The notes: generated by a model from the sequence alone, not told the origin. Counted from the first letter of the stretch, positions 43,773-55,121 are shown. The stretch is DNA of 64,000 bases from Spiroplasma phoeniceum (GCA_026239495.1 CP110830.1:62001-126000); one strand, 5' to 3'. Translations and numbers: made by a program.

Positions 43773-44490
43773 TTAAATCAAAAGAAAGATATGCAAATCG
43801 TACGCACTGATATGGAATACTAAGTGATGATTTAATGACTGCTTATAACAAAGGTAATAAAAAAGTATTAGAAGACGCTTTTGATGATATTTTTATTCAA
43901 TCAGGCCAATCAGCCGTAGATGATCAATTATCCCAATCTTTACAAGTAGTACAAGGAACACCAACCTTAGAAACATATACTGAAGACCAAAAATCAATCA
44001 TTGAGCAAGTATATTTAGCATGTCATTTTTATAGTCCTTTTGGTGATAAATCAGATAATGACCAAAATAAAACACAGTCATTATAACTAAAACAAAAGAC
44101 TTAGAAAAACAAGCATATTTACAAGCATATCGTAAACAGTATTATACTAAAATGTTTGATACTGTTTTAAAATATTATGGTTTATGAGATGGCACTAGTG
44201 AACGCCCTTATGGTTTTGATTTTGTTAGTGCTAGTTTAGTAGATTAAATGCGACAAAATGAATTAATTACTGCTAGATTAGATAATGATACAATGGAACC
44301 AATACGAGCAATTACTGAATATGATAATATTGATGAATTAGAAGCAACAAAATATTTTTAAAAAGTAGAAAAATGACAAGATAAAATGCAAGCCAAAGAA
44401 ATAGAACATAATAACAAATTACTAGAATATGATGAAACTGGTAATAATCAAAATGCTTTACAAGGTAGAACAGAAATTAAGGAGAATTAA
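43773..44490 (+). pseudogene. Phage portal/connector-like protein, C-terminal remnant
   Basis: Open from the palindromic element: ERYANRTHWYGILSDDLMTAYNKGNKKVLEDAFDDIFIQ ... to TAA 44084. One shift continues with TKDLEKQAYLQAYRKQYYTKMFDTVLKYYGLWDG..., MEPIRAITEYDNIDELEATKYF and a C-terminal coil (KMQAKEIEHNNKLLEY) to TAA 44490. TAA codons also interrupt near 44247 and 44360. Position before a tail protein and the amphipathic C-terminus suggest a portal/upper-collar protein; no diagnostic motif is visible. Confidence 0.5.
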
Positions 44491-45968
44491 AAAATGAGTA
44501 TAATTAACCCGGGTGTTATGGAAGAATTAAGAAGACAAGCCCATGATACTTTAATAGATATCAGAGAAAACATACGAAATAATAGACATTGAATGGTTTT
44601 TCCTTTTAATGTTTATAGTTCATATATTCCTGATGCTGAAACAGGTTGAAAACCTAATAATGCTAAACCAAGTGATTATGGTAGTTATTCACGAATATTT
44701 GATAATATGGAAAGTACGATTGCACAATGACAAAGTAGTTTAAAAATAGTACAAAAATATAAAGGTGAAGAAATTAAAATCTTAACGATTGATGATTTTA
44801 AAAATCAACCAATTAACTCAACAATATGAGCAAATAATGAAACGCCTTTCGCGATAAAATTAAAAGATGAAAATAATAATGTTTATTGAAAATTGATTGA
44901 TGGTGAAAATATTTATGATATTAATAGAATGTTGGAATACTTAAACCAATATAAATTAAGTTATTTTATTAATAATGATAATAAAGCTGATAACTTTTAT
45001 ACAAAAGAGGTTAAAGTTGGTAAATATTGAGATGCTTATATGATTGATGATAGAAGTTCAATCCAATTCGGTGAAGCTAAATTCGAACAAGTATTTACTC
45101 AACAATCAACTGAACGACAATATACTTTATTAATTTTAGATGAAGATGCCGATAAATTAAATATAAATGATTATTATAATTTTTATACTGTATTTAATGA
45201 CCGTGGATTAAATATTGGTGGTGGTGATATTAATTCTGCACCCCAAGATAGACAATGATTATATCCTTCAAATGTTATTAATTATTATTCACCTTATGAT
45301 GGTAGTTTTTTATGACAAGAAATTACCTTTTCAAGTATTAATGACAAAATTAGTCACAGTGGTTTATCAGTAAGACAATTTATTCAGACCAGCGCTCCTG
45401 GTGAAGGTTATTGTTTTCCTAAAATAACTTATGATGAAAAACTAAATAAAGGTATTGTTGAATTAGATGAGATTTTATTAAAAGACCCCGGTGTTCGTGC
45501 AATGGCAGTTAAATTTTATGGTAATCCAATCTTTTTTGATATGCCGGTAATTGGGCGACCAATTATTAAAGGTCAATTTAATAAAAAAGTAATGAATTCA
45601 AGAGACTTATTAATGTATAACATGTTTCCTGCGCCACCTGATAAAATAAATACTTATGCATCACCCGAAGTAAGTTGATATAACATTCAAGGGGTACAAC
45701 CAACTATGATAACAGGTTATGAAGATTGAAAAAAAGATATGGAAAGCAGATATGACTTTTGAAAACAGAAAAATAGTGAAGGTATTGTTATAACCGACCC
45801 CACTACTACATCATTATCCAATTCTACTGTTGGTAGATATGTTTATAAAGAAGATAAAGATTCTAAATTTTACTGGTCTAAAGATTGAAAAATAACACCA
45901 CCAAGTAAAATAAAAACAAATGGTGGCACAGTTGATAATATTATTAGTACGCAAGCATCATCATATTT

Positions 45969-46119
45969 GATAGCATTACAAAAGTTGAGGTTTTATAAAA
46001 AATATAAATAAAATAATTGGATAAATTTTTAAAAATCCTGATTTATTAGTGTTTTAAATTCATCAATAACATTAAAAAAATACTTTTTATACCAAAACCT
46101 CAACCCTTTTCTTACTACC
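45969..46119. mobile_element. 151-bp non-autonomous (MITE-like) element, copy 2
   Basis: Flanked by a perfect 8-bp duplication TCATATTT (45961-45968, 46120-46127). Begins GATAGCATTACAAAAG and ends CTTTTCTTACTACC, with TTGAGGTTTT near both ends as inverted repeats. Closely matches the reverse complement of 7185-7336. Confidence 0.88.
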
Positions 46120-46691
46120 TCATATTTTAGAAGAAAAGATGAATTTGGCAATACTGTTGGTAGTGTTCAAATTGAATATAATAAAATGGGTGCATGTAAT
46201 GTTTGAGATATTTTAAATATGAATAATTTTATTAACCGTCAAATAACTGTATTACCTTTAAACTATACTTAAAAATTAATATTTAATCCTTTTACTATTC
46301 CGGGCGGTGTTGGTAAATTCTTAAACTTTATTTCGTTTGGTATTCCATGAGGATGAGTAATTAATCAAGATGAAAGATCATGACCTAATTTTCAATGACT
46401 TAATGGCTTTATTAGTGCTAATGTTTATAGTTTTTATAATAATGCTTTTTGGTCTGACAACTCAAAAGGTAAAGGTTATTTACCATTTGAAATATTTAGA
46501 GAACAAGGAAATGATAAAGTTGGCGCTATTTTTGGATCAAATGCTACTAGTTTAGGTTTTACAACTTTATTAACAGATAAATTAAAAGGTACTGTCTTTA
46601 CTAATAACGGTTTACCAACACACGAGATAGTTTATTCAACTTATAATTTAAAACAATTAAATGAAAAAACTAACCGAGTTTATTTAATTAA

Positions 46692-47763
46692 TAGACTTCT
46701 TGCATAACCCATTAAAATAATTTCAAATATTTGTAAAAAGGGGTTAATATAAAATTATAATTTTAATTAATTATGTCTTTTATTTAAAAATTTAATATTT
46801 TGCCACAACGAAAAATTATTTTATTATTCAAATTCGTTAATTTTAAATAAATCTTTTATGATAACTATAATAATTGTAAATTATAAATTGAAGCAATTAA
46901 ACTAAATCTTAAACTAAATCGTTTTTTACGATTTCTATATTTTTCTGTAATAATTTTAAATTTTTTAAGAATAGCAAAAATATTTTCAATAATAATTCTT
47001 ATTTTTGAAAATAGTCTATTATGTTGTTTTTGTTCTTTATTTAAATGTTTTTTCTTAGTTTTCTTTGTGTGCATTATAACATTATTGTGAATTTTTTGTA
47101 TTCCTTGATAACCACTATCAACTATTAATTTGGTATTTTTTAAAATTGCGATTTTTGATTCTTTAAATAAAGCATAATCGTGTTTTTTACCAAGTGAAAA
47201 ACTTGTTGCAATAATTTTTTTGGTTTCTTGTTCGATAATTACTTGTGTTTTAATAGTGTGTTTTTTCTTTTTACCAGAATAAGATTGTTTTTGTCTTTTT
47301 TTGGGCGTTGGATTGGGGTTTCGGTAACATCAATAATAATAGTTTTATCATTAAAATAATCATTTATTAGTGCTTTTTTACCAGCAACTTGCTGAAAATC
47401 AGGGTGTTTAATTAAAATATCTTCAATTCACTTGATATTGCGATAACAATTAGCTTCACTAATTCCGAAATTTTTTCCAAGATGAAAATAAGTTCGATAT
47501 TCTCGTCAATACGATAAAGTCATCAATAATCGATTTTCTAGTGATAATTTATTAGCTTTGCCACCTTTTTTAAATTTTTCTATTTCAGCTACTTGTAAAA
47601 TATCTAACATTTTATTAAAAATATCTTGTTTTATTCCTGTTAATCTTAATCATTCTTTATCATTAATATTTTTAAATTCATCAAATTTCATAATTTAATA
47701 TCCTCATAAATTATATTTTATAATAATATTTTAATAATAAAACCAGGTATCGCAAGAAGTCTA
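46692..47763 (-). mobile_element. IS-A, complete copy in the phage tail gene
   Basis: 1072 bp, same length as the copy at 2726. Together with the adjoining partial copy it is bordered by TA; the tail gene resumes in frame after removal. Confidence 0.92.
46865..47691 (-). CDS. IS5-family transposase (IS-A), intact with -1 frameshift
   Basis: ATG at 47691, slippery A7 run before G near 47300, stop at 46865. No premature stop in code 4. Differs from the 2798 copy by a few residues (DVTETPIQRP; MHTKKTKKK in place of MPTKKTKKK). Probably active. Confidence 0.85.
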
Positions 47764-48368
47764 TTCTTTAAATAAAGCATAATCGTGTTTTTTACCAAGC
47801 GAAAAACTTGTTGCAATAATTTTTTTGGTTTCTTGTTCGATAATTACTTGTGTTTTAATAGTGTGTTTTTTCTTTTTACCAGAATAAGATTGTTTTTGTC
47901 TTTTTTTGGGCGTTGGATTGGGGTTTCGGTAGCATCAATAATAATAGTTTTATAATTAAAATAATCATTTATTAGTGCTTTTTTACCAGCAACTTGCTGA
48001 AAATCAGGGTGTTTAATTAAAATATCTTCAATTCACTTGATATTGCGATAACAATTAGCTTCACTAATTCCGAAATTTTTTCCAAGATGAAAATAAGTTC
48101 GATATTCTCGTCAATATGATAAAGTCATCAATAATCGATTTTCTAGTGATAATTTATTAGCTTTGCCACCTTTTTTAAATTTTTCTATTTCAGCTACTTG
48201 TAAAATATCTAACATTTTATTAAAAATATCTTGTTTTATTCCTGTTAATCTTAATCATTCTTTATCATTAATATTTTTAAATTCATCAAATTTCATAATT
48301 TAATATCCTCATAAATTATATTTTATAATAATATTTTAATAATAAAACCAGGTATCGCAAGAAGTCTA
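47764..48368 (-). mobile_element. IS-A, 5' partial copy in tandem
   Basis: Left 605 bp of IS-A (terminus at 48368, transposase codons to LFKE) directly joined at TA to the complete copy in the same orientation. The 3' part is absent. Confidence 0.9.
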
Positions 48369-49540
48369 ATGAACAAACCAAGGCAGTATATGCACAAACA
48401 TCAGTTATTTATAGTGAAAAAGATAATGATTGTGAATTATTACAAACACCAGATGGAACAAATTGTAGTTATATAATTGATATGTTTTCAATTCAAGCCT
48501 TATATAAAGGTAATTTTGAAATTATCTTTTATGCTGATAACCCATATACCAATAATGAAGAAGATTATTTAAAATTATCAGTATGAAGTTTCAGAGGTAA
48601 AACAAAAAGTACATTAAATAATTATTTACGCTATATGACAACTAATTATAAAACTAGTTTCTTACTACCACACGATTATTAAATACCAACATTTAATTAC
48701 CCACAGTATGTTCTCCCGCCAGTTCCATATAATTATCAACCTTATACCAAAGATATTATGCCTTCTGATGTAGTACTACCATTATTAACTAAAATTACAG
48801 CACCAGCACAATGTAAAAAAGGTTCTTCTGGAAATTATATTAATTTATTTTCTGATGAATTTAATTATGGTTATTATGAGGTAGAAATTGATTTAAAACA
48901 AATTGACCCAACAATTCAAAGTATCAGTAAATTTCAAGATGCTTATAAAACAATTGAAATAAGTAATTTAGATAATTTACAAGTTGAATGTGGACCACCA
49001 GAAATAGAAAATTTTATTCCTAATATAAATGTTGATTTAACGATTGGAAATACTAGTTGTAATTTTATTTCTGGTTTATTATCGGATTTAACTTTACAGC
49101 AAAGTGGTCTTTCACAAACTGATAAAGTTAATTTTGATAATATAATAACTTTATATACTGATAATATAAAAAATGATATTCAAACATTTGTGACTGCTTA
49201 TACTAATGGTTTATCAAGTGATAATTATCAAAATATATATAAAACTAAAAGTAGTGATAGTGTAAAATTTTTATTACAAATAACAAAATTATCTAATAAT
49301 GATAATGGAAAAATAACAGAAACTTATTTACAAGCATATTATACTAATGATTTAAAATTAAAAATTAGATTTTCAAAAATATTATTTTCTCAATTATTTT
49401 TAGGCAGCAATAATTTACTTATGATTTATTTTGGTAATGATAAAGATATAAAAATAAATATTTATAACTCAAATGTTTTAGGAATTATAAATAAGAGTGA
49501 TAACCCATTTAAAATAACAATAAAGCCAAGATAAAAATAA

Positions 49541-49568
49541 AAAAAGAGATTTAATTATCTCTTTTTTT
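49541..49568. terminator. Bidirectional terminator between tail gene and lipoprotein
   Basis: Stem AAAGAGAT/ATCTCTTT with A- and T-runs on both sides, shared by converging genes. Confidence 0.85.
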
Positions 49569-50073
49569 ATTCTTCATTAAATTTTACATTACCATTATCA
49601 TCAATAGTTGAATTTGGTTCTTGTGTATCTAAATTTCAACGATAAACTGATTTAAAATAATTACCATCATCATTTTTTCAACACAAAACAGAATTTGCAT
49701 TAATAGCCAAATCAATATCAATTGGTATTTGTGAATAATTATTTAAATTTAAATTAATTTCATTTTGTTTATCAAGATTTTTTGGGTGAAATCTTTCTAT
49801 TTTTTCACTATTTTTAAATTTAATAATTCTTCAATCTAATTTTTTATCACCGCGCCATACTACATAATAATATTTATTATCTACATTATTAAATGTTTTT
49901 TCTTGTGGTTCTATTCATTCTAAAATACCATATTTTGTATTTATATTGTTTTTTTCTTTTAATTTTGCTAATTCTTCTTTTGTATATTCTTGTGCTGTAT
50001 TACAAGCAACTAAATTTGTTGTAATTGTTCCGATTAAATTAATTGTTCCTAAAATACTTAATATTTTTTTCAT
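49567..50073 (-). CDS. Lipoprotein inside phage module
   Basis: 168 residues. Signal MKKILSILGTINLIGTITT with lipobox LVAC at ~23-26, then QEYTKEELAK as in the lipoprotein at 9130, YYYVVWRGDKK, YFKSVYRWNLDT and the C-terminal DDNGNVKFNEE. Transcribed against the virion genes, directly behind the secreted protein (2-base gap). This position is typical of cargo genes of temperate phages that alter the host surface. Function unknown. Confidence 0.85.
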
Positions 50074-50075
50074 TT

Positions 50076-51140
50076 TTATTTAATATATATTTCTTTAAAT
50101 CTTTTTTCACTAAAAACTAAAACTAATTCTTGATTTTTTTTTATTTCTTGAGACTTAAAATGTAAACTATGTCAATTATCAAAAATATAATTAATTATAT
50201 CCATAGATCCAATATTAATATCCTGAATATTTTTTATATTTTTATTAAAAAATGGTGAGCAGTTTTCATTACAATTACCTGTTTTTTTCATTTTTAAAAA
50301 AATATTATATAAATAAAATTTAAAATCATTTAAATTTTTAATATCGTAATTAAAATTAATATCTGATAAAGTGCTGTAATCTAAAGCAATTTTAATTTTA
50401 TATGATGGTATAAATGTATCTCATATTTCAATAGCACTTCTTTTTTTTCTTCTATTTTCATCATGTATATAACTATTTGCCGAATAATATGAGCTTGTAT
50501 CTGAAAAAATTTCTATGTCTCCATTTTTATTTAATGTTCCTATATCTTCTTTTGGACTTAATGTATTAAATGCAATTCAAATACCATTATTTACAAAATG
50601 AGGATTTGTTATAAGATTTAAAATATTATTTAATAATGTTAATTTTGGAGAAAAATAACCTGCAATAGCACCTGCTGTTCCGCCAACACCAACTTCTATA
50701 ACTTTTACCGCTGTTGTTGGTCATTCATACCCTAAACGAGAAAGAGCATCTGTTAAATAGGCAGCAAACATACCAAAAGATGCACCAACCAAACCTCTTA
50801 AAATTTTTTGATTTGTATTGGGATTATTTTTTATTCAATTTATAATTAATTGAATATTATTTGCATTTATTTTTAAAATTCAATTTAATCCTCAAATTTT
50901 AACTCAACTAACACTATTAGAGGCTCAGTTAAAAATTAAACTATCATGATTTTCAATTGGTATAGCAACTTCATTATTGTTTCTTTTATCTCTAATTAAA
51001 GTTTTTAAATTATTTGTTTGTTGATAACTAATATCGCTATTAATATTTTCTTCTTTTTGATAATAACTAGCGGCAATTGTTGTTGGTACAGCAGTTACAC
51101 TAATAGTTAATACACTTAATAAACTAAGTAATTTTTTCAT
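50076..51140 (-). CDS. Secreted/membrane protein inside phage module
   Basis: 354 residues. A signal peptide (MKKLLSLLSVLTISVTAVPTT, likely cleavage after IAA) is followed by a polar region, then two Gly/Ala-rich hydrophobic segments (ILRGLVGASFGMFAAYLTDAL; VGVGGTAGAIAGYF) near residues 145-200, and a C-terminal half with RRKKRSAIEIWDTF. AAGGAG 10 bases before ATG 51140. I do not recognise a family. Operon partner of the lipoprotein; a surface, exclusion or lysis role is possible but unproven. Confidence 0.7.
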
Positions 51141-51195
51141 ACTTGTTTTTCTCCTTTTCTTAATCTTGAGAATTTTTATCAATATTTAACCCCAT

Positions 51196-51219
51196 TATAT
51201 ATATATATATATATATATG
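51196..51219. repeat. (TA)n microsatellite
   Basis: About eleven TA repeats upstream of the secreted-protein gene, a site prone to length change, possibly affecting spacing in the intergenic region. Confidence 0.8.
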
Positions 51220-51330
51220 CAAGCAAAACTATGGATTATTTTAAACATTTTATCTTGTTAAATACCTTTTATTACGCGTTTTAAAGCCTAAATTAGCAAT
51301 TAAATATATTAAGTTTAATATAAAAAAAGT

Positions 51331-51412
51331 AAGTCTTAAGTAATTACGGTTTCGGGTATCCGGATGACCTAATCGCATTGTAAATGCGATTAACCTTAAG
51401 CATTTTTTTATT
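51331..51412 (+). ncRNA. Candidate structured RNA before capsid genes
   Basis: Outer helix CTTAAG (51335-51340) with CTTAAG (51395-51400). Inside are hairpin 1 TTCGG/CCGGA (51351-51355/51360-51364) and a perfect 9-bp hairpin AATCGCATT/AATGCGATT (51371-51379/51383-51391). A T-tract follows at 51403. Together this could form a three-way junction. It lies in the gap between divergent phage operons. Known parallel: phi29-type phages encode a packaging RNA with a three-way junction; any equivalence is speculation. Confidence 0.45.
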
Positions 51413-51443
51413 TTATTTGTTTAGTATTTGTATATAAAAAGTA

Positions 51444-51471
51444 TTGTATTGATAAAATAATAGTCTATAAT
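51444..51471 (+). promoter_or_regulatory. Promoter for scaffold/capsid genes
   Basis: TTGTAT (51444-51449), 16-base spacer, TATAAT (51466-51471). The first gene starts at 51558 after an AGAGAGG site. Confidence 0.65.
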
Positions 51472-51557
51472 TAAGTTATAGGTTTAATATTTTTCCGTAA
51501 AAAAGAGTTATGCTGACTTGTTAGTCGGACAAGGATAAAAAAAGAGAGGTTTATAAA

Positions 51558-52019
51558 ATGGCACTTACAAAAGAACAATTAATAGAACAAGGTTTAAGTG
51601 AAGAGATTGCTGAAAATATCTTAAATCAGTTTAATAATGAAGCAAAGCAAATTAGAGAAAGTGTGAAAAAACGCGAAGATGTTATATCAAAAGAAGAATT
51701 TATTAAATTATATAATTAATTAGATGAATTAAAATCATTTAAAGATGTTCCATCGACTAAAATTTAAGATATTAAAACTAATTTAAATAAAGTTAGTGGT
51801 AGTTCTTTATCTGAAAAAATGCAAACTTTAAAAGAATTAAAACCTGATTTGTTTGTTGAAGAGCAACCATCAGTTTCACCAACTAATTTTATTAAAGATA
51901 TGATTGAAAAATCGGTTGAAAATAAAAATGATGAAATTGCAACTATTAAAGAAAAAGGAGCATATACTCCTGAGGAAATTAAAAAATTAACTGATTATAC
52001 ACTTAAAAACCTTAGATAA
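51558..52019 (+). pseudogene. Phage scaffold-like protein, two in-frame stops
   Basis: 154 codons with TAA at 51717 and 51765 in an otherwise coherent frame (MALTKEQLIEQGLSEEIAENIL..., then LSEKMQTLKELKPDLF, KEKGAYTPEEIKKLTDYTLKNL). Entirely helical, charged, coil-like and directly upstream of the putative capsid gene (15-base gap), which is the usual place and nature of a capsid scaffolding protein. No motif proves it. Confidence 0.55.
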
Positions 52020-52034
52020 TAAGGAGTGAAAATT

Positions 52035-53405
52035 ATGGCAACAATTAATTTGCCACAAGTACCTTTTATATTACAAGGTAATACAACAGGGCAAAAAGCG
52101 TATGTTGATATGGTTAATGCTTTATTGCGTGGACCTTTATATAATGAATATGCAAGTATTATTCAGTATGCTACTGCAACCGCAGAACAAGTTGCTTGAT
52201 TACCTAATGCAGGACAAGCACTATATAATTTAACTCATCGTGTAGTATGACAAAATGATTATTCATTACCAAATGGTGGAACAACTCAAACAATGGGATT
52301 AACAAGAATTCCAGTTCCTATTGATAAAAGATTTAATTTAAAATTAATGAATGAGGCTTTTGATTTAGCATTAATAGAACAAAATATTAAAAATGGTGTT
52401 ATTGCCGATGCTATTTCTGGTGTTGTACATAATAAATTTGTTAATTTAGAATGTGAATTAATTCAGGGGATTTATGATTATTGTTTAGCAGATGGTCAGT
52501 ATGAAGTAGTTCCATTTCGTAGTTATACAGCTGAAAATGCTGATGATGCAAATAAAGCATTCTTTATATTGAATGAAACTTTGATTGAATTAACAAATCA
52601 AATTAGTAATTTATATTTTGGTTTGCCAACCGATAAAATGTTTATGGTTTTAGGTCGAAGAGCCTATTTAGGATTAACACCTGCTTATTTAAAAGTAATT
52701 GGTTCACAAACCCAATTAAAAGCAATGGTTAATGGTGAATTATATGAAAATACAGTAATGGGCATTCCAGTATCAAAAAGCTTTCATTTAGAAAAAACAT
52801 ATACAAAAGGACAAGTTAATCGTGATAAAGGTTATAATTTTACTAATGTAAATGGTTTGATTATTAATAAACAGGTTTGAGCATGTCCAATTAATATGGA
52901 TACTATTCAACAAGTTTTAGATAATGATACTGCTAACCCTAAATGAATTGGTAAAGTTCAATATGCAACACCAACTATTTTATATCCAAAAACATGTAAA
53001 ATTATTTTAGAAAAACAACCAACACAAGATGAAATTAATACTGCTAAAAATAATCTTAATAAAACATTTAGAGTACCAGTTGATTATGTAATCACTGCAC
53101 CAACACCAAGTAAAATAGATATTAGTAAAATTAATAAAATAGAGAAACCAATCATTCATGTTACAAACGCAGCAAGTACAACACCAGAAGAATTAAAACC
53201 ACAATTTAAAGATGTTGTTTTAAAAGCAGTAAAAGCAGTAAATAGTTCTTTAACTGAAAGTGATTTTGATTACTTTATTGAAAGTAAAGGTGAAGATTGA
53301 CCAATTAATATTACAAATGATAAAACTGTTGAAGTTCAAATTGAAGGTAAAAATAACGCTACTGGTCAAACAAACCCGATTGATGTTAAAATTAAAAATT
53401 CTTAA
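52035..53405 (+). CDS. Probable phage major capsid protein
   Basis: 456 residues, intact. AAGGAG 8 bases upstream. N-terminal arm, then long alpha/beta body (TQTMGLTRIPVPIDKRFNLKLMNEAFDLALIEQNI; VNLECELIQGIYDYCLADG; MFMVLGRRAYLGLTPAYLKVI), ending near residue 335. The C-terminal ~110 residues look like an added Ig-like or surface domain (IIHVTNAASTTPEELK ... TVEVQIEGKNNATGQ). Size, layout and scaffold neighbour suggest an HK97-fold capsid protein; inference from architecture, not from a recognised signature. Confidence 0.6.
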
Positions 53406-53411
53406 TAAACA

Positions 53412-53666
53412 ATGAATTTATTAATATTAAGAGTTTTAACTTTATTGGTATCTAATTTAGAAAATAAACCTTTAATAAGTAAATTTGTAAATTTAATTAA
53501 TAGAGTTAATAAAATTCAAAATAAAGTATTAAAACCAATTAATTATATTACTGATAAATATAATAAAATTACAAATAAAGTTGAAGATATTTATCAATGG
53601 TTAAATCCTTTTACTTATTTAGATTTAATTAAAAAGGTCATAAAAAAGAAATACAACAAATATTAA
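53412..53666 (+). CDS. Small basic phage protein, unknown
   Basis: 84 residues, starting 6 bases after the capsid stop. Short hydrophobic N-terminus (MNLLILRVLTLLVSNL), then a Lys/Asn-rich helical body with NKI/NKV repeats and a C-terminal KKKYNKY. Not recognised. IS-A follows within 25 bases, cutting off any downstream phage genes. Confidence 0.55.
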   Translation: MNLLILRVLTLLVSNLENKPLISKFVNLINRVNKIQNKVLKPINYITDKYNKITNKVEDIYQWLNPFTYLDLIKKVIKKKYNKY

Positions 53667-53688
53667 GTCAATTAGAAAAAGATAATAA

Positions 53689-54761
53689 TAGACTTCTTGC
53701 GATACCTGGTTTATTATTAAAATATTATTATAAAATATAATTTATGAGGATATTAAATTATGAAATTTGATGAATTTAAAAATATTAATGATAAAGAATG
53801 ATTAAGATTAACAGGAATAAAACAAGATATTTTTAATAAAATGTTAGATATTTTACAAGTAGCTGAAATAGAAAAATTTAAAAAAAGTGGCAAAGATAAT
53901 AAATTATCACTAGAAAATCGATTATTGATGACTTTATCGTATTGACGAGAATATCGAACTTATTTTCATCTTGGAAAAAATTTTGGAATTAGTGAAGCTA
54001 ATTGTTATCGCAATATCAAGTGAATTGAAGATATATTTTAATTAAACACCCTGATTTTCAGCAAGTTGCCTGGTAAAAAAGAACTAATAAATGATTATTT
54101 TAATTATAAAACTATTATTATTGATGCTACCGAAACCCCAATCCAACGCCCAAAAAAAGACAAAAAAATCTTATTCTGGTAAAAAGAAAAAACACACTAT
54201 TAAAACACAAGTAATTATCGAACAAGAAACCAAAAAAATTATTGCAACAAGTTTTTCACTTGGTAAAAAACACGATTATGCTTTATTTAAAGAATCAAAA
54301 ATCGCAATTTTAAAAAATACCAAATTAATAGTTGATAGTGGTTATCAAGGAATACAAAAAATTCACAATAATGTTATAATGCCCACAAAGAAAACTAAGA
54401 AAAAACATTTAAATAAAGAACAAAAACAACATAATAGACTAGTTTCAAAAATAAGAATTATTATTGAAAATATTTTTGCTATTCTTAAAAAATTTAAAAT
54501 TATTACAGAAAAATATAGAAATCGTAGAAAACGATTTAGTTTAAGATTTAATTTAATTGCTTCAATTTATAATTTACAATTATTATAGTTATCATAAAAG
54601 ATTTATTTAAAATTAACGAATTTGAATAATAAAATAATTTTTCGTTGTGGCAAAATATTAAATTTTTAAATAAAAGACATAATTAATTAAAATTATAATT
54701 TTATATTAACCCCTTTTTACAAATATTTGAAATTATTTTAATGGGTTATGCAAGAAGTCTA
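53689..54761 (+). mobile_element. IS-A, frameshifted copy
   Basis: 1073 bp with both ends. The transposase (ATG 53760) carries small indels (GATATATTTTAATT, +2; GTTGCCTGG, +1; AAAAAAATC in place of AAAAACAATC), so the frame is lost near residue 95. The C-terminal 140 codons remain open to 54588. It ends the phage module. Confidence 0.88.
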
Positions 54762-54968
54762 ATATATAATAATAAATGTATATCTAATGAAATTAGAATT
54801 TCTATGGGTAAAAATTATCATTGTGCTGATAATATTGTTATCGAAAGTTTTCATTCTTTATTAAAAAAGCAACAATTCATAACAATATTTATTTATCTCA
54901 TGATGAATATATTAATGATGTTAAAAAATGAAATAAATGATATTCAAGTCGGAAATAAAAATATATAA
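54762..54968 (+). mobile_element. IS150-like fragment between two IS5-type elements
   Basis: Matches the last readable part of the element at 20115 (YNNKCISNEIRISMGKNYH...NIVIESFHSLLKKQQF) and extends it by ~25 codons (MMNILMMLKNEINDIQVGNKN). Flanking termini are IS-A right end and IS-B. Confidence 0.8.
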
Positions 54969-55121
54969 TAGACTTCTTGCGTAACCTATTAAAAAATTGC
55001 AAATATTTGTAAAAAAACACTAATAGAAAAATATAATTTTAATTAATTATGTTTTTTATTTAAAAATTTAATATTTTATAGGAATTTTAAAATAATTAGA
55101 TTATGTTATGCAAGAAGTCTA
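54969..55121 (-). mobile_element. 153-bp internally deleted IS-B
   Basis: IS-B right end (~110 bp) joined to its left-end ~45 bp at AATATTTT, which both parts share. Both termini and TA flanks remain, making it a small trans-mobilizable derivative. Confidence 0.85.

Larger units (their letters stand above)
44494..49534 (+). pseudogene. Large phage tail/virion protein, reconstructable (1068 codons)
   Basis: ATG 44494 follows AAGGAG. The frame is broken by a 151-bp repeat (45969-46119), IS-A DNA (46692-48368) and two in-frame TAAs (46270, 48680). Removing each insertion with one copy of its target duplication restores one continuous frame of 3207 bases to TAA 49534. The product is rich in aromatic residues, Asn and Gly (GGVGKFLNFISFGIPWGWV; FPFNVYSSYIPDAETGW) and has no signal. 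Size and position next to portal-like and capsid genes suggest a tail knob or collar-tail protein; inference. Confidence 0.6.
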
